This document shows positions 17,119-25,680 of a DNA stretch of 64,000 nt, in pieces. Made by a program: the position numbers and the translations under genes. Source of the stretch: an uncultured Candidatus Saccharibacteria bacterium (lineage in GTDB: Bacteria; Patescibacteriota; Saccharimonadia; Saccharimonadales; Saccharimonadaceae); the NCBI GenBank assembly GCA_927910745.1, contig CAKMNX010000014.1:1-64000 (forward strand). The letters run 5' to 3'. The first letter of the stretch is position 1, and the number at the start of each line of letters is the position of its first letter. Below the pieces are notes generated by a model that was not told the DNA's origin, did not search any database, and saw only the letters and a program-made list of their open reading frames with translations.

Positions 17119-17275
17119 GAGCGTATTATACTATACTGGTAAATACGCGATGTGTCTTGACAGAGGTCATATACCTTGAGATCAGGGCTTCATTAAAGCA
17201 TAATAGCTCAGCAGGATTATCCGCTATGCAGAATGAATTTTGGTTGTGGCGGGAGCAATACATACGCAATAGAGG

Positions 17276-18109
17276 TTATTTATGCTTGCCTGGCGAGGCT
17301 GCGCCGAGCTCGATGTGCTCTTTTTCAAACTCACGTAAGATCCGCCGCCGCATCTCAGCCGTGAGGGCCCACTGGTCGGATGGTTGGGTCTTGCCAGAGA
17401 CGACAAGGCTAATCGACGATGCGTTGAAGTCACCAAGGATATCGAAGTGCGGTGGTTCGATTACCTTGTGCTGCCATTTCTCCTCGCCAGAAATTTCCTC
17501 ACCGATCCGATTGATAATATCGCTAGCGGTACTAATGTTTGTATCAGGCGCAACGGTAATGGTGAAGTATACTTTGCTATAGCCCATCGTCTTGTTGATG
17601 ACATGCTGCACCACACCATTAGGGAAGAAGTGGACGTTGCCCTCGACGTCGCGGATCACTGTGGAGCGTACACCGATCCGCTCGACTGTCCCGCCAAAGC
17701 CATCGATCTCGATAATATCTCCTACCCGATACTGGTTTTCGCTAATAATAAATACTCCTGAGAGAAAATCCTTAACGAGTGACTGCGCGCCAAACCCGAA
17801 GGCGACACCAATAATCCCTGCGCTTGCAAACAGCGGCGCAAGAGCTGCACTATTGAAAAAATGAGTAAAGATAGCATAGCCCGCAATCACCACGACAATA
17901 ATGCGCCACACATTAGCAAAGAGCCCGCCCAGCGTCTTGTGCCGCTTCTCGAGGTCCTTCTTGGGCAGTGTCCGCTGGTATGTAGTAACGAAGGCATGCC
18001 GCGTCAGCCACATCACCACGCGCGGCCCCAACCAATACAGTGCAATCGCCACGATAATAATAATGATAATCTCTAGTGCAGTGATCTCAGGTGAGGTAAT
18101 TGGCTTCAT
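17276..18109 (-). CDS. mscS: MscS-family mechanosensitive channel
   Basis: This 277-aa small-conductance mechanosensitive channel has three membrane helices. The pore helix reads GIIGVAFGFGAQSLVKDFLSG, followed by the beta domain (YRVGDIIEIDGFGGTVERIGVRST; HFFPNGVVQHVINKTMGYSK) and a C-terminal alpha/beta domain. The length fits the E. coli MscS class. It releases turgor on osmotic downshock. The start is supported by TATACT (18123-18118) 8 nt upstream; the promoter region is shared with the divergent tsaC gene. Confidence 0.93.
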   Translation of the reverse strand: MKPITSPEITALEIIIIIIVAIALYWLGPRVVMWLTRHAFVTTYQRTLPKKDLEKRHKTLGGLFANVWRIIVVVIAGYAIFTHFFNSAALAPLFASAGIIGVAFGFGAQSLVKDFLSGVFIISENQYRVGDIIEIDGFGGTVERIGVRSTVIRDVEGNVHFFPNGVVQHVINKTMGYSKVYFTITVAPDTNISTASDIINRIGEEISGEEKWQHKVIEPPHFDILGDFNASSISLVVSGKTQPSDQWALTAEMRRRILREFEKEHIELGAASPGKHK

Positions 18110-18129
18110 AGTATGGTAGTATAACAGAT
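18110..18129. promoter_or_regulatory. Second overlapping divergent promoter (mscS / tsaC)
   Basis: Only 20 bp separate ATG 18109 (-) and GTG 18130 (+). AGTATAAC at 18118-18125 gives TATACT on the minus strand and TATAAC on the plus strand. The minus -10 is 8 nt and the plus -10 4 nt from the start codon, so plus-strand initiation may begin inside the coding frame or use TAGTAT at 18117-18122 instead. Confidence 0.5.
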
Positions 18130-18663
18130 GTGAATGATGAATTAAACCAGCTTGTGCTTACCCTGCAGCGTGGTGGCGTGGCAGTACTCCGGACTGATAC
18201 CCTGTATGGCATTGTTGCCCGGGCAGATGACGAAGCGGCAGTAGCGCAGGTGTATCGTCTTAAGCGGCGTGATAGTAATAAATCACCCATCATCCTCGTG
18301 GCCGATGCCAGCCAAACTTATGCCGATGTGCCCACCTTACCGTCGCTTGACACCTCCTGGCCAACAAGTATTTTGCTCGACTCGCCTCATGCTCCGCGGT
18401 GGTTACGCCGCGCTAATGATATGCTGGCCTATCGCCAGCCGCAGCTGCCGTGGCTCCAGGTGGTCTTGCGCCAGACTGGCCCATTGATCGCTCCCAGCGC
18501 CAATCTCGAAGGGCAGCCGCCCGCCCGCACTATTGCCGAAGCTCGTGTGTACTTTGGTAATGGTGTCGATTACTATTATGATGGTGGCACTGTGCCGACT
18601 GATACGCCACCATCACGCTTAGTACGAGTGCTATCTGATGGGGTGGTGGAACGACTCAGGTAG
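18130..18663 (+). CDS. tsaC: Threonylcarbamoyl-AMP synthase (Sua5/YrdC/TsaC family)
   Basis: This 177-aa YrdC-fold protein makes L-threonylcarbamoyladenylate, the first step of the t6A37 tRNA modification. Motifs: GGVAVLRTDTLYGIVARA (KxxR/TDTxYGL-like strand), VYRLKRRDSNKSPIILV (the KxR..KP region) and LIAPSANLEGQPPA (the SAN motif). It has the short form without the Sua5 domain. The GTG start at 18130 is leaderless. It acts on the same biology as tilS and trmB in this window (tRNA maturation). Confidence 0.88.
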   Translation: MNDELNQLVLTLQRGGVAVLRTDTLYGIVARADDEAAVAQVYRLKRRDSNKSPIILVADASQTYADVPTLPSLDTSWPTSILLDSPHAPRWLRRANDMLAYRQPQLPWLQVVLRQTGPLIAPSANLEGQPPARTIAEARVYFGNGVDYYYDGGTVPTDTPPSRLVRVLSDGVVERLR

Positions 18664-18853
18664 GGCATAATAACCTGAGAAAGAAGTAGAAGCTTACTCA
18701 GTGATGTAAATATTACAACATTTTTTAGAGCGATTCTTACTTCTCGAGTGAAAAACATGCTAGACAGATAGTGAGTTCTCATACCTCACCCAAATAACGT
18801 GGAGCGTGGGGTCACCCGCGAAAGAGGCCGTGTGATTCAGGTATAATAGACTC

Positions 18854-19525
18854 ATGACATATCTTGACCCTCAGCAATTTATCATCACTCGCAAACGCAA
18901 GAAATATCGCTTTGCTAAGTTCCATAACGCTGCTAACTGCTACGAGTGCGACGAATGGTGCCAGGCAACGCCAGAGGTGCGGCAGGGTGCGACGGTGCTC
19001 GAGGTTGGCGCTGGCACCGGGATGTTTAGTGTGGAACTAGCGGCGCAGCACCCGGATGAGGTATTTGTGGCACTGGACGTTAAGGGCGATCGCTTGCAAA
19101 AAGGGGCGTACGCGGCGCTTGAGCGTGGCATCACCAATGTGCTGTTTGTGCGGGCTCGGGCCGATCAGATTGGCGAGCTCTTTGCTGCTCACTCGCTCAA
19201 GCAGTTGTGGGTGACTTTTCCTGATCCATTCCCTAAGCGGCGCAGCGCTGGCCGGCGTCTTACCCACCCAACATTCTTGCGCCAGTACGAGCAGCTGTTG
19301 CAGCCTGGTGGCTCGCTTTTGCTCAAGCATGACGATCGTGATTTCTTTTGCTGGAGCCTGGAGCAGCTCGTTGCCTGTCAGTGGTCGATTCGTGAATTAT
19401 CTTTCGATCTCCACGAGTCGTCACTGCCTGATGAATACAAGACGCTTACCGCCTACGAACAGCGCTGGATGAGTGAAGGGAAAGCGATTGGCTGCGTGCG
19501 AGCGATGACCGGTAATGGCCAGTAG
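18854..19525 (+). CDS. trmB: tRNA (guanine-N7-)-methyltransferase
   Basis: This 223-aa class I SAM methyltransferase forms m7G46 in tRNA. Motif I is LEVGAGTGMFSVELA, the next strand is VFVALDVKGDRLQKGA, and the TrmB signature is LWVTFPDPFPKRRSAGRRLTHP. The C-terminus is MxxxYE-like (PDEYKTLTAYEQRWMSEGK). The start is leaderless: TATAAT (18842-18847) 6 nt before the ATG. Confidence 0.93.
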   Translation: MTYLDPQQFIITRKRKKYRFAKFHNAANCYECDEWCQATPEVRQGATVLEVGAGTGMFSVELAAQHPDEVFVALDVKGDRLQKGAYAALERGITNVLFVRARADQIGELFAAHSLKQLWVTFPDPFPKRRSAGRRLTHPTFLRQYEQLLQPGGSLLLKHDDRDFFCWSLEQLVACQWSIRELSFDLHESSLPDEYKTLTAYEQRWMSEGKAIGCVRAMTGNGQ

Positions 19526-19543
19526 TACCGCTCCGTGGTAAGA

Positions 19544-20860
19544 TTACATACTCACCTGACTAAGCTCTAGTATGCCGTGTTGCTGGCTCGCTAGTGCGTT
19601 ATTTTTGTAGCGTTGATCATAACTAATATCTGTGCTGCACCACTCGGGAGGGCAGAATGTTTCAGCACGTAGTGTTGCCTCGGTCTCGCGGCCACGAAAC
19701 TCAACTTCAGCAGTGACGAGCTTTCCTTCAAGGTCGCCGTGGTAGATATCAAGCTCGATTGTATGCTCGTTGCTATCAGGGTCGGTGTAGGGTACATAGT
19801 AGCGTGTTTTCTCGATGCGCTTGCCCTTGGTGAGTGGCCATAGCGAAGCAAAGGTTGCTTCATTAATAATGATATTTTGCTCATCTCGCACGACAGTACC
19901 GCCCGATTTTACTGTGAGCTCAAAACGTTGCCCATCACCAAAACGCCGGACGCGTGTCTCCGATCCATCACTGCTGTGCGCGAGATAGCCCTGACTGATG
20001 TCGATATGGTCATATGAGTCAATATCTGCTGGTATCTTATCAAGATTGACTAAAAATTTACGCTCAACTTCTTTGAGCTGATTGGGACGCTCAGGGACGT
20101 GAGAACTCATCATGTCGGCAGATTTTTCTTGTGCATAGCATGTCTCAAAATGATAAGCGAGGTTTGCATACAGCTCAGCAAGCTCAGGAAATTCTGTGCC
20201 AAATCGCTGAGTGAAGCTCTCGATGAGCTTGTCGTGTGCTGCTTGCAATTCAGCAAGATTTTTAATGCCATAATCCTCTTCGACTACCCGCACTCCTTGC
20301 CCAACAATATCCATCGCTACTGGAAGAATCTTATCGACTGCTCGTACAAAGCGTGCTTCGGGTGTGTTTTGTGCTTCGTAGCGCTCTAGCCCTTGACGCA
20401 TAACGGGCGGAAGACGCTGTAATAATGTGTGGGCTGCTTGCTGCTCATTTTGTTGTTTAATGGAAAGTTGCACAGGGGTAAGGTCGAACGTTGCGACATC
20501 GCCAGTGGCAATCTCGAGTAGCTCGTGGACAGTTGCAAATTGCTGTACCATATCATTATCCAACTGCGGATAGAGACAGGTGCGTAATTCTGGCGCAAGG
20601 GCGGCAAGCGACCAGCTATGCTCTGCGTCATTCTCGCGCTCGCCACCGGGCCGACGTGGCACGCGCACTACATCGGCCAAATCACAGCTTATCTCTATAC
20701 TCTGCAGTGCAATATGGCACAGCTGACTTTGGACTGGTGATGGTGTGATACCTCGTTCGTGTGACGTGTGTGGTGGATAATTGTGTTCTGGCAGCCAAGT
20801 CGTTGGCGTGTGATTATATTGGTTATTATTGTGGTGACTATTGTATGGCAGGTTATTCAT
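19544..20860 (-). CDS. HD-domain / CYTH-domain fusion protein
   Basis: This 438-aa protein has two catalytic-looking domains. After an Asn/His-rich lead, residues about 50-240 form an HD-fold domain like YfbR/HDDC2 nucleotidases: NDAEHSWSLAALAP, then VHELLEIATGD (His-Glu where His-Asp is usual, with downstream EIATGD), and ARFVRAVDKILP. Residues about 255-430 form a CYTH domain: the EVERKFLV signature (ExExK), RVRRFGDGQRFELTVKSGG, and TAEVEFRG as a late acidic strand, as in triphosphate-tunnel enzymes. It would couple phosphohydrolase and inorganic-triphosphatase-type activities; substrates are unknown. The start is leaderless: TATGGT (20872-20867) 6 nt upstream. Confidence 0.75.
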   Translation of the reverse strand: MNNLPYNSHHNNNQYNHTPTTWLPEHNYPPHTSHERGITPSPVQSQLCHIALQSIEISCDLADVVRVPRRPGGERENDAEHSWSLAALAPELRTCLYPQLDNDMVQQFATVHELLEIATGDVATFDLTPVQLSIKQQNEQQAAHTLLQRLPPVMRQGLERYEAQNTPEARFVRAVDKILPVAMDIVGQGVRVVEEDYGIKNLAELQAAHDKLIESFTQRFGTEFPELAELYANLAYHFETCYAQEKSADMMSSHVPERPNQLKEVERKFLVNLDKIPADIDSYDHIDISQGYLAHSSDGSETRVRRFGDGQRFELTVKSGGTVVRDEQNIIINEATFASLWPLTKGKRIEKTRYYVPYTDPDSNEHTIELDIYHGDLEGKLVTAEVEFRGRETEATLRAETFCPPEWCSTDISYDQRYKNNALASQQHGILELSQVSM

Positions 20861-20917
20861 ATCACTACCATAGCGTGCTATAGTAAATATGGATAGATAG
20901 GATAATTTGAGTCAAAT

Positions 20918-21595
20918 ATGTTTGAGCAAGATACGATTAACCACCACATCCAAAGGCGGATTCTTAGTGCGCTGTGCTACCGCAAAGTGGCTCGCTTTCG
21001 TGATCTGCGCCCGTCACGGGTGGATACCAATCTCTTTAGCTATCATCTCAAGGTGCTGCTTCGTCACCAGCTCGTCCAAAAAGTGCCAGGTGGCTATAGC
21101 CTGGCACCGCGTGGTTTGGCGTATGTCGATCGGGTAAGTACAGACACTATGCTGGTTCGGACCCAGCCCAAGGTCGTAACTATGCTGGTGATGCAAAATA
21201 GCAATGGAGACGTCTTGCTGCAGCAGCGCACCAAGCAGCCCTACATCGATACCTGGACGCTCCCTTACGGCAAGCTCCATATCGATGATAGATCTATCCA
21301 AGCGGCGGCTCAACGCGAAGCAGCGGAAAAGCTTGGCACTGTTGATCTCGCGCTGCAGCATGCGGGCGAATGCTATATTCGTGTTTGGGCAGACAAGGCA
21401 ATTCTCTCGACCACGCTTGCTCATGTGTTTTATGGGGCGACTGATGATATCACTCCGCACGAACGGCTTATCTGGGCACGCCCACACAAACTGGCGCAGT
21501 ACGCGCTTGCACCGGCGGTGGAGCAAATTGTAGCACGGGTGTTCTTTCGCGACCCGTACTTTTTTGAGGAATTTGACGACGTTTTGGATCAATAA
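20918..21595 (+). CDS. Winged-helix protein with a degenerate Nudix domain
   Basis: This 225-aa protein has residues 1-70 forming a winged helix (ILSALCYRKVARFRDLRP; LFSYHLKVLLRHQLVQKVPGGYSLAPRG). Residues about 88-215 form a Nudix fold (VLLQQRTKQPYIDTWTLPYG). The Nudix box reads G-x5-D-x-R ... QREAAEKLG, so the REUxEExGU core has Lys for the second Glu and Asp for the first acid, which should weaken or abolish metal-dependent hydrolysis. It could be an NrtR-like metabolite-sensing regulator. A GATAAT -10 lies 11 nt upstream. The 21608 gene follows 12 nt later with its own Shine-Dalgarno. Confidence 0.68.
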   Translation: MFEQDTINHHIQRRILSALCYRKVARFRDLRPSRVDTNLFSYHLKVLLRHQLVQKVPGGYSLAPRGLAYVDRVSTDTMLVRTQPKVVTMLVMQNSNGDVLLQQRTKQPYIDTWTLPYGKLHIDDRSIQAAAQREAAEKLGTVDLALQHAGECYIRVWADKAILSTTLAHVFYGATDDITPHERLIWARPHKLAQYALAPAVEQIVARVFFRDPYFFEEFDDVLDQ

Positions 21596-21607
21596 CAAGG
21601 AGGATAT

Positions 21608-21949
21608 ATGAAGATCGACGACTACGCACAGCAAGCAATCACTACCCTGAGCAGTGACTATGCCTACGGTGATGCCAACGCCCAACTAATGGGTATGGTG
21701 CTAGGTCTGGGTGGCGAATCGGGCGAGGTGCTTGAGAAGTTTAAGAAGCTCCTGCGCGACCAGAAGGGTGAGATAACAGAGTTAGATAAGCAAGCGATTA
21801 TCAAAGAGCTGGGCGATATCTTGTGGTATGTAACGGCAGTGGCGCACCTGCTTGGTTCGAGTCTTGAGGAGGTTGCTCAGCGCAACAACGCCAAGCTCGC
21901 CAGCCGCCAGCAGCGCGGTCAGCTGCGGGGTAGTGGGGATGATCGGTAG
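21608..21949 (+). CDS. MazG-like nucleotide pyrophosphohydrolase
   Basis: This 113-aa all-alpha NTP-PPase has the metal-binding EESGE-type helix GLGGESGEVLEKFKK and the second motif KELGDILWYVTAVAHLLG (the ExxD pair). It is a single MazG-like domain that hydrolyses non-canonical or excess NTPs to NMP and PPi. AAGGAGG 6 nt before the ATG and the 12-nt gap from the Nudix/winged-helix gene indicate an operon; both halves concern nucleotide handling. Confidence 0.82.
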   Translation: MKIDDYAQQAITTLSSDYAYGDANAQLMGMVLGLGGESGEVLEKFKKLLRDQKGEITELDKQAIIKELGDILWYVTAVAHLLGSSLEEVAQRNNAKLASRQQRGQLRGSGDDR

Positions 21950-22066
21950 ATTGCGTATGGTTTGATGATGCTATAATCCATCACAGTTACCACACAGGAA
22001 CTAACAGTAGGCGAATACTTGTCAATGATTCAGCTGCGACAGGTGTAGATAGCTTGAGGTAGGCAC

Positions 22067-23329
22067 TTACCCCTCTTGCGCGAGCCGCTGTCGTACCCAG
22101 CCATCAATCGTGCCTGCGCCCATGCAGAGCACAAGCTTGCCCTCGGCACGGGCAGTTTGGATAGCGTGCCACAAGGTATCATCTAGCTCGGCGTAGTGGA
22201 CGCTGCTGCGGTTTGTTAGTTGCTCGGTCAGTTGCTGTGGAGTGAGAATAGGCAAGGCTGGGTCTTCGCGGCTAAGGTAGGTTGGCAGCCAATAGATTTG
22301 CTCGGCGCGCTCCATACAGTCGGTGTATTGTTGACGGATCTCATGCTGGCGGACGTTTTGATGTGGCTGATATACCAGCACAACGTGGTCGGACAATTCT
22401 CGTGCCATTTGCAATGTTGCGGCGATTTCTACCGGGTGGTGGCCATAATCGCTATACAGCCCAGGCCCAAGCCGCTCAAAGCGTCGCTGCACTCCCGGGA
22501 AGGTATTGATAGCCGCTCGAATATGCTCGGGTGAGCCAAGCCTGAGCTGCTTGCATGCCGTTGCCACGAGTGTTGCGTTTGCTCGGTTGTGGGCCCCTGC
22601 GAGGGTAAATTGCTGCACATCCTCATCTTCCAAGACACGCGCCCGTCGCCGTGGTGGCACAACGCCTGCGTCGGCATCGCGCTGCCACATGATGGTATAT
22701 TCGCTCTGCTCGAGGAAGCGGCTGAAGGCATCGGTATAGTCTTGCTTGGTGGGGTAGGTGTCCGGGTGGTCGTAGTCAACAGAGGTCAGCAGCGTGAGAT
22801 GAGGGTGGAATTGCAAAAAGTTGCGGTCAAACTCATCGCATTCATATACAAAGTAGCGGCTGCCTGGCACATAGTGCCCACTGGGACCGAAGCTCAGCGT
22901 GGTGCCCACCGAGTAGCTCACCGGCTCGCCCAGCTGACGCAGCGCCCACACCATCAGGCCAGTTGTCGTCGTCTTGCCGTGGGTACCAGCGATGGCGATG
23001 AGCTGGAGGTCTTTTTCGTTGATGAGATAGGTGAGGAGCTCATCGCGTTTAGCGGTATAGATGCCAAGCCGCTGTGCCAAGACCAGCTCGGGGTGATCGG
23101 GTGGTAAAGCTGCTGTATAGATAAACCAATCGATGGGGGTTTGCTTGTGGCGATAGGCTAGGTATTCGCCTGTTTGGTCTTGTGAGACGGAGATGCCACG
23201 CTGCTCGAGTTCTTGTGTCTCGAGTCCAACATGGCTATCCGAGCCAAGCACATGGTGCCCTGCATCGTGCGCCAACTCAGCCAATGGCCCCAGGCCCACG
23301 CCGCCGATTCCAGAGAAGTAGATATTCAT
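22067..23329 (-). CDS. murC: UDP-N-acetylmuramate--L-alanine ligase
   Basis: This 420-aa Mur ligase adds the first residue to the peptidoglycan stem. The N-terminal Rossmann motif is IYFSGIGGVGLGPLAELA, the ATP loop is AGTHGKTTTT, the central motif is YECDEFDRNF followed by LTSVDYDHPDTY, and the C-terminal motif is YSDYGHHPVEIAATL. The chain is a little shorter than E. coli MurC. I place the start at 23329: TACAAT at 23342-23337 overlaps the upstream ATG at 23338 and is 7 nt from this one, consistent with a leaderless transcript. It lies tail-to-tail with the MazG-like gene. Confidence 0.9.
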   Translation of the reverse strand: MNIYFSGIGGVGLGPLAELAHDAGHHVLGSDSHVGLETQELEQRGISVSQDQTGEYLAYRHKQTPIDWFIYTAALPPDHPELVLAQRLGIYTAKRDELLTYLINEKDLQLIAIAGTHGKTTTTGLMVWALRQLGEPVSYSVGTTLSFGPSGHYVPGSRYFVYECDEFDRNFLQFHPHLTLLTSVDYDHPDTYPTKQDYTDAFSRFLEQSEYTIMWQRDADAGVVPPRRRARVLEDEDVQQFTLAGAHNRANATLVATACKQLRLGSPEHIRAAINTFPGVQRRFERLGPGLYSDYGHHPVEIAATLQMARELSDHVVLVYQPHQNVRQHEIRQQYTDCMERAEQIYWLPTYLSREDPALPILTPQQLTEQLTNRSSVHYAELDDTLWHAIQTARAEGKLVLCMGAGTIDGWVRQRLAQEG

Positions 23330-23470
23330 ACCTTCCATTGTACCGCCTCTGGCACAAAACCACCAGAGGTAGCTAAGGAGCGTGATCGCTCCACCTCGCT
23401 ACTGGGTTCAATATTGAGGTTATGCTATACTAGAGCCAAAGCATAAGTGGGCATACGTAGGGTACATAGC

Positions 23471-24106
23471 ATGGCAAACAAACAGCAAGTCAAGCGGTCG
23501 ATGAAGCGGCTCCGACGCATTAAGATGTGGCACCTGGTGCTACTGCTTATGGTGCTGCTCGTGCTGTCTGCCACCTTTTTGCGGCTCAATAATGTGGGGA
23601 TGACTGAGCGGCGACGAGCAGTTCTCTCGGCTGACAAGGCAGGTAATATGGAGCAGATTCGCCAGCGCATCGCCGACCTTCAGCAGTATTCCTCTGCCCA
23701 TATGAATACAGATACTGGCCCAATTTACCTGCAAGAGCAGTACAATCGCGACGTCAAGGCTGCGCTTAACGCCTCAATGAGTACCACTAATCGTGCTGGT
23801 CAAACCGCCAATGCTAAGGCCGATGCAGTGTGTAAGCCACGGTTCCATAGCTGGTCGATTGACTATGTGCGCTGCGTCTACGAGGAGCTTGGCAAGCTCA
23901 GTAGCACCAATGCTGGCCTTCAGACTGCCAAAATGCCCGACACCAGCCTCTACCACTACAACTTCAGCGCACCACTATGGTCGCCCGACTTTGCTGGCTG
24001 GACGATTCTTCTCACTGGCGTGGTCATCTCGGCCATTCTTGGGCGTATTGTGGGGATGATTATTTTGCGGATTATGCTGCGCGTTCAGTATCGAGCAGCG
24101 AAATAA
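23471..24106 (+). CDS. Membrane protein with two helices, unknown
   Basis: This 211-aa protein starts with a basic region (QQVKRSMKRLRRIKMW) and a membrane helix (HLVLLLMVLLVLSATFL). A 130-residue extracytoplasmic domain with a Cys pair (VCKPRFHSWSIDYVRCVYEEL) follows, then a second helix (GWTILLTGVVISAILGRIV). It has a short leader: TGC-TATACT (23426-23431) lies 39 nt upstream of ATG 23471 with only a weak TAGGG Shine-Dalgarno. It is divergent from murC. The domain is not recognised; the Cys pair could be a disulfide. Confidence 0.65.
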   Translation: MANKQQVKRSMKRLRRIKMWHLVLLLMVLLVLSATFLRLNNVGMTERRRAVLSADKAGNMEQIRQRIADLQQYSSAHMNTDTGPIYLQEQYNRDVKAALNASMSTTNRAGQTANAKADAVCKPRFHSWSIDYVRCVYEELGKLSSTNAGLQTAKMPDTSLYHYNFSAPLWSPDFAGWTILLTGVVISAILGRIVGMIILRIMLRVQYRAAK

Positions 24107-24384
24107 ATAGCCAAAAAATAAAAAATTACAACATAATTTACAACACGTACAACACGCATGATGGTCCTGAGCGAGCGTTCGCTGGGTGCTCCATAAAATT
24201 TATGCTTGACCCCTGTTTATCGTACAAAAATCGTACCAACATCTATCATACACAATAACCATAAGCAAAAAACAAAATTGCTTACCCTTGGCCGTTATCT
24301 CTGTAAAAAATCGTTACCAAAGTGTTGACATCCATTTTATGAGCATGTAGGCTAGGTTTTGTAAGATCAAATAGGAGGAGCACT
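24107..24384. other. AT-rich intergenic region with the promoter of the 24385 gene
   Basis: No ORF is seen. AGCGAGCG/TTCGCT (about 24161-24172) is a short palindrome. TTGACA at 24325-24330 is a good -35; the matching -10 at 17 bp (TAGGCT) is poor. AGGAGG at 24372-24377 is the Shine-Dalgarno of the next gene. Confidence 0.4.
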
Positions 24385-24633
24385 ATGGCTTACGAATATA
24401 CTAGTTCGAATGGTACTACATACTACTTGCACACGCAAAAAGATGCGGTATTGCGCGGTGGCGTAAAGCGGACGATTTACTATTTTTGCAAATCACCAAA
24501 CAACGGCAAGGGTGAGCCGTGTGACATGCCTGAGGGCTACTATGTGAAGGAACACTCACGCAACAAATTCCCCTTTGCTGCCAAGAAAGACGCGGCAAAG
24601 CCCGCCAAGAAGGCTGCTAAAGCAACCAAATAA
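24385..24633 (+). CDS. Small basic protein with Ala/Lys-rich tail
   Basis: This 82-aa protein has a compact N-terminal part (YEYTSSNGTTYYLHTQ, then KRTIYYFCKSPNNGKGEPCDMPEGYYV) that looks like a small beta domain. It ends in a histone-like tail (KKDAAKPAKKAAKATK). I recall similar small proteins, conserved and uncharacterised, in Patescibacteria. The strong Shine-Dalgarno (AGGAGG, 24372-24377) and terminator directly downstream suggest high expression. The tail could contact nucleic acid or lipid; this is inference. Confidence 0.7.
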   Translation: MAYEYTSSNGTTYYLHTQKDAVLRGGVKRTIYYFCKSPNNGKGEPCDMPEGYYVKEHSRNKFPFAAKKDAAKPAKKAAKATK

Positions 24634-24654
24634 CCCGGACACTTGTATATGAGA

Positions 24655-24689
24655 AAAAAGACCTTTCTGTAACAGAAGGGTCTTTTTTG
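24655..24689 (+). terminator. Intrinsic terminator after the small basic protein
   Basis: AAAAAGACC ... TTCTG-taa-CAGAA ... GGTCTTTTTT forms a long stem with a T6 tract. It lies 22 nt past the stop at 24633. Confidence 0.88.
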
Positions 24690-24719
24690 TTGACTTAGTG
24701 TAAGAGAGGGCTGCAAAGC

Positions 24720-24911
24720 AAGTGGAGTATGAGATGAAGTAAGCCGCGAGCCTATACTGCGTGACGATAACTAAGTTTGTATAGAGAAGTACGCTCTCGC
24801 ACCACTCAGAGCACCAGAGAGCGGTGCTCAGCGTGAGCTGCGGTTTTCTCTCGTTTTGCGCCGTTCGCAGCGAGAGGAGTATGAGAGGAGGTGTGAGCGC
24901 ATAGGCTGCGT
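24720..24911. repeat. Intergenic region with imperfect direct repeats and hairpins
   Basis: The sequence GTGGAGTATGAGA (about 24720-24732) recurs as GAGGAGTATGAGA (about 24875-24887). Each is followed after about 20 bp by a related ending (CCTATACTGCG / CATAGGCTGCG). Between them lies GAGCACC/GGTGCTC (24809-24815 with 24823-24829) and a CTCTCG ... CGAGAG pair. There is no coding character. It could encode a structured RNA or be decayed repeat DNA. Confidence 0.35.
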
Positions 24912-24919
24912 ATTAGCAA

Positions 24920-25657
24920 TTAGCTATATGACATGTTATGCATTGGTGTAGCGCTCCCCACATGCAGTGCCGGACGGACGCGCATTGGCGAACTACCACG
25001 AGTAGATTTGCCGAGACGTTGGCGCACTTGGCCATGCAAGACTGTCCCTGAGACAGCGCTGCCATCAATCAATGCTTCACCGGCAAAGAGTGTACTCGTC
25101 CAGCGCTTGCGTTGTTCGCAGTCTGGTGCTTGGAGATTTTGCAAGACGAGCGCACACCATAGTTGTCGGGTCATCAGTTGGCGTGTGTCGGAGCCGTTGA
25201 CGGTGTATATATTCCTGGGCTGTGCGGTTATATCGTTGTAACTGCCCATTGCTAGGCCAGCATCAGAGATAATGGTGACAAATAGTGTCCAAGGAGCTGC
25301 AAGGTCAGTATGGTCAGCGCCAAGAGGAAGACGCTCGTCGACGAAGTCTGGCTTGGTTATCTCAGGTTGGCTGCTGCGGACATGTCTGCTTTGAGATCGG
25401 CGCACATCAAATAAACGGGCGTGCGGTACCAGGAGTGGGCCATAAATAGCCTCCTCAGCGAAGGGGCGGCTCTGGAAGTGTCGTGACAGATCGCTAGATA
25501 GCGTTGCAACCGTATCCCAGACCGATGTGTCAAAGGCGCTCCGTAGATAAGCTTCAGTTGGTACAGGAATACCAGCTTCGGCTAAGGCACAAGCAATTGA
25601 TGGGCACTGGGTCCAGCCACTGTTGGCGAGTTGAGTGAGCATGACTGAATGAGGCAT
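24920..25657 (-). CDS. Hypothetical protein
   Basis: This 245-aa cytoplasmic-looking protein is of unknown family. Visible features: an N-terminal helical part (SVMLTQLANSGWTQCPSIACALAEAG), an Arg/Ser-rich loop (RRSQSRHVRSSQ), a strand (PWTLFVTIISDAGLAMGSY), and a basic C-terminus. AAGGAGG 4 nt before the ATG gives good start support, and a TATAAT overlaps the upstream gene's 3' end. It follows the VOC gene by 23 nt on the same strand. Confidence 0.6.
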   Translation of the reverse strand: MPHSVMLTQLANSGWTQCPSIACALAEAGIPVPTEAYLRSAFDTSVWDTVATLSSDLSRHFQSRPFAEEAIYGPLLVPHARLFDVRRSQSRHVRSSQPEITKPDFVDERLPLGADHTDLAAPWTLFVTIISDAGLAMGSYNDITAQPRNIYTVNGSDTRQLMTRQLWCALVLQNLQAPDCEQRKRWTSTLFAGEALIDGSAVSGTVLHGQVRQRLGKSTRGSSPMRVRPALHVGSATPMHNMSYS

Positions 25658-25680
25658 ATTCCTCCTTTGCTGGCTAAGTA

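Noticed and set aside
22779..22786. ACAGAGGT inside murC as a regulatory site
   Set aside because: It is the reverse complement of conserved codons (TSVDYDHP), so this copy is explained by coding; kept only in the overall count.
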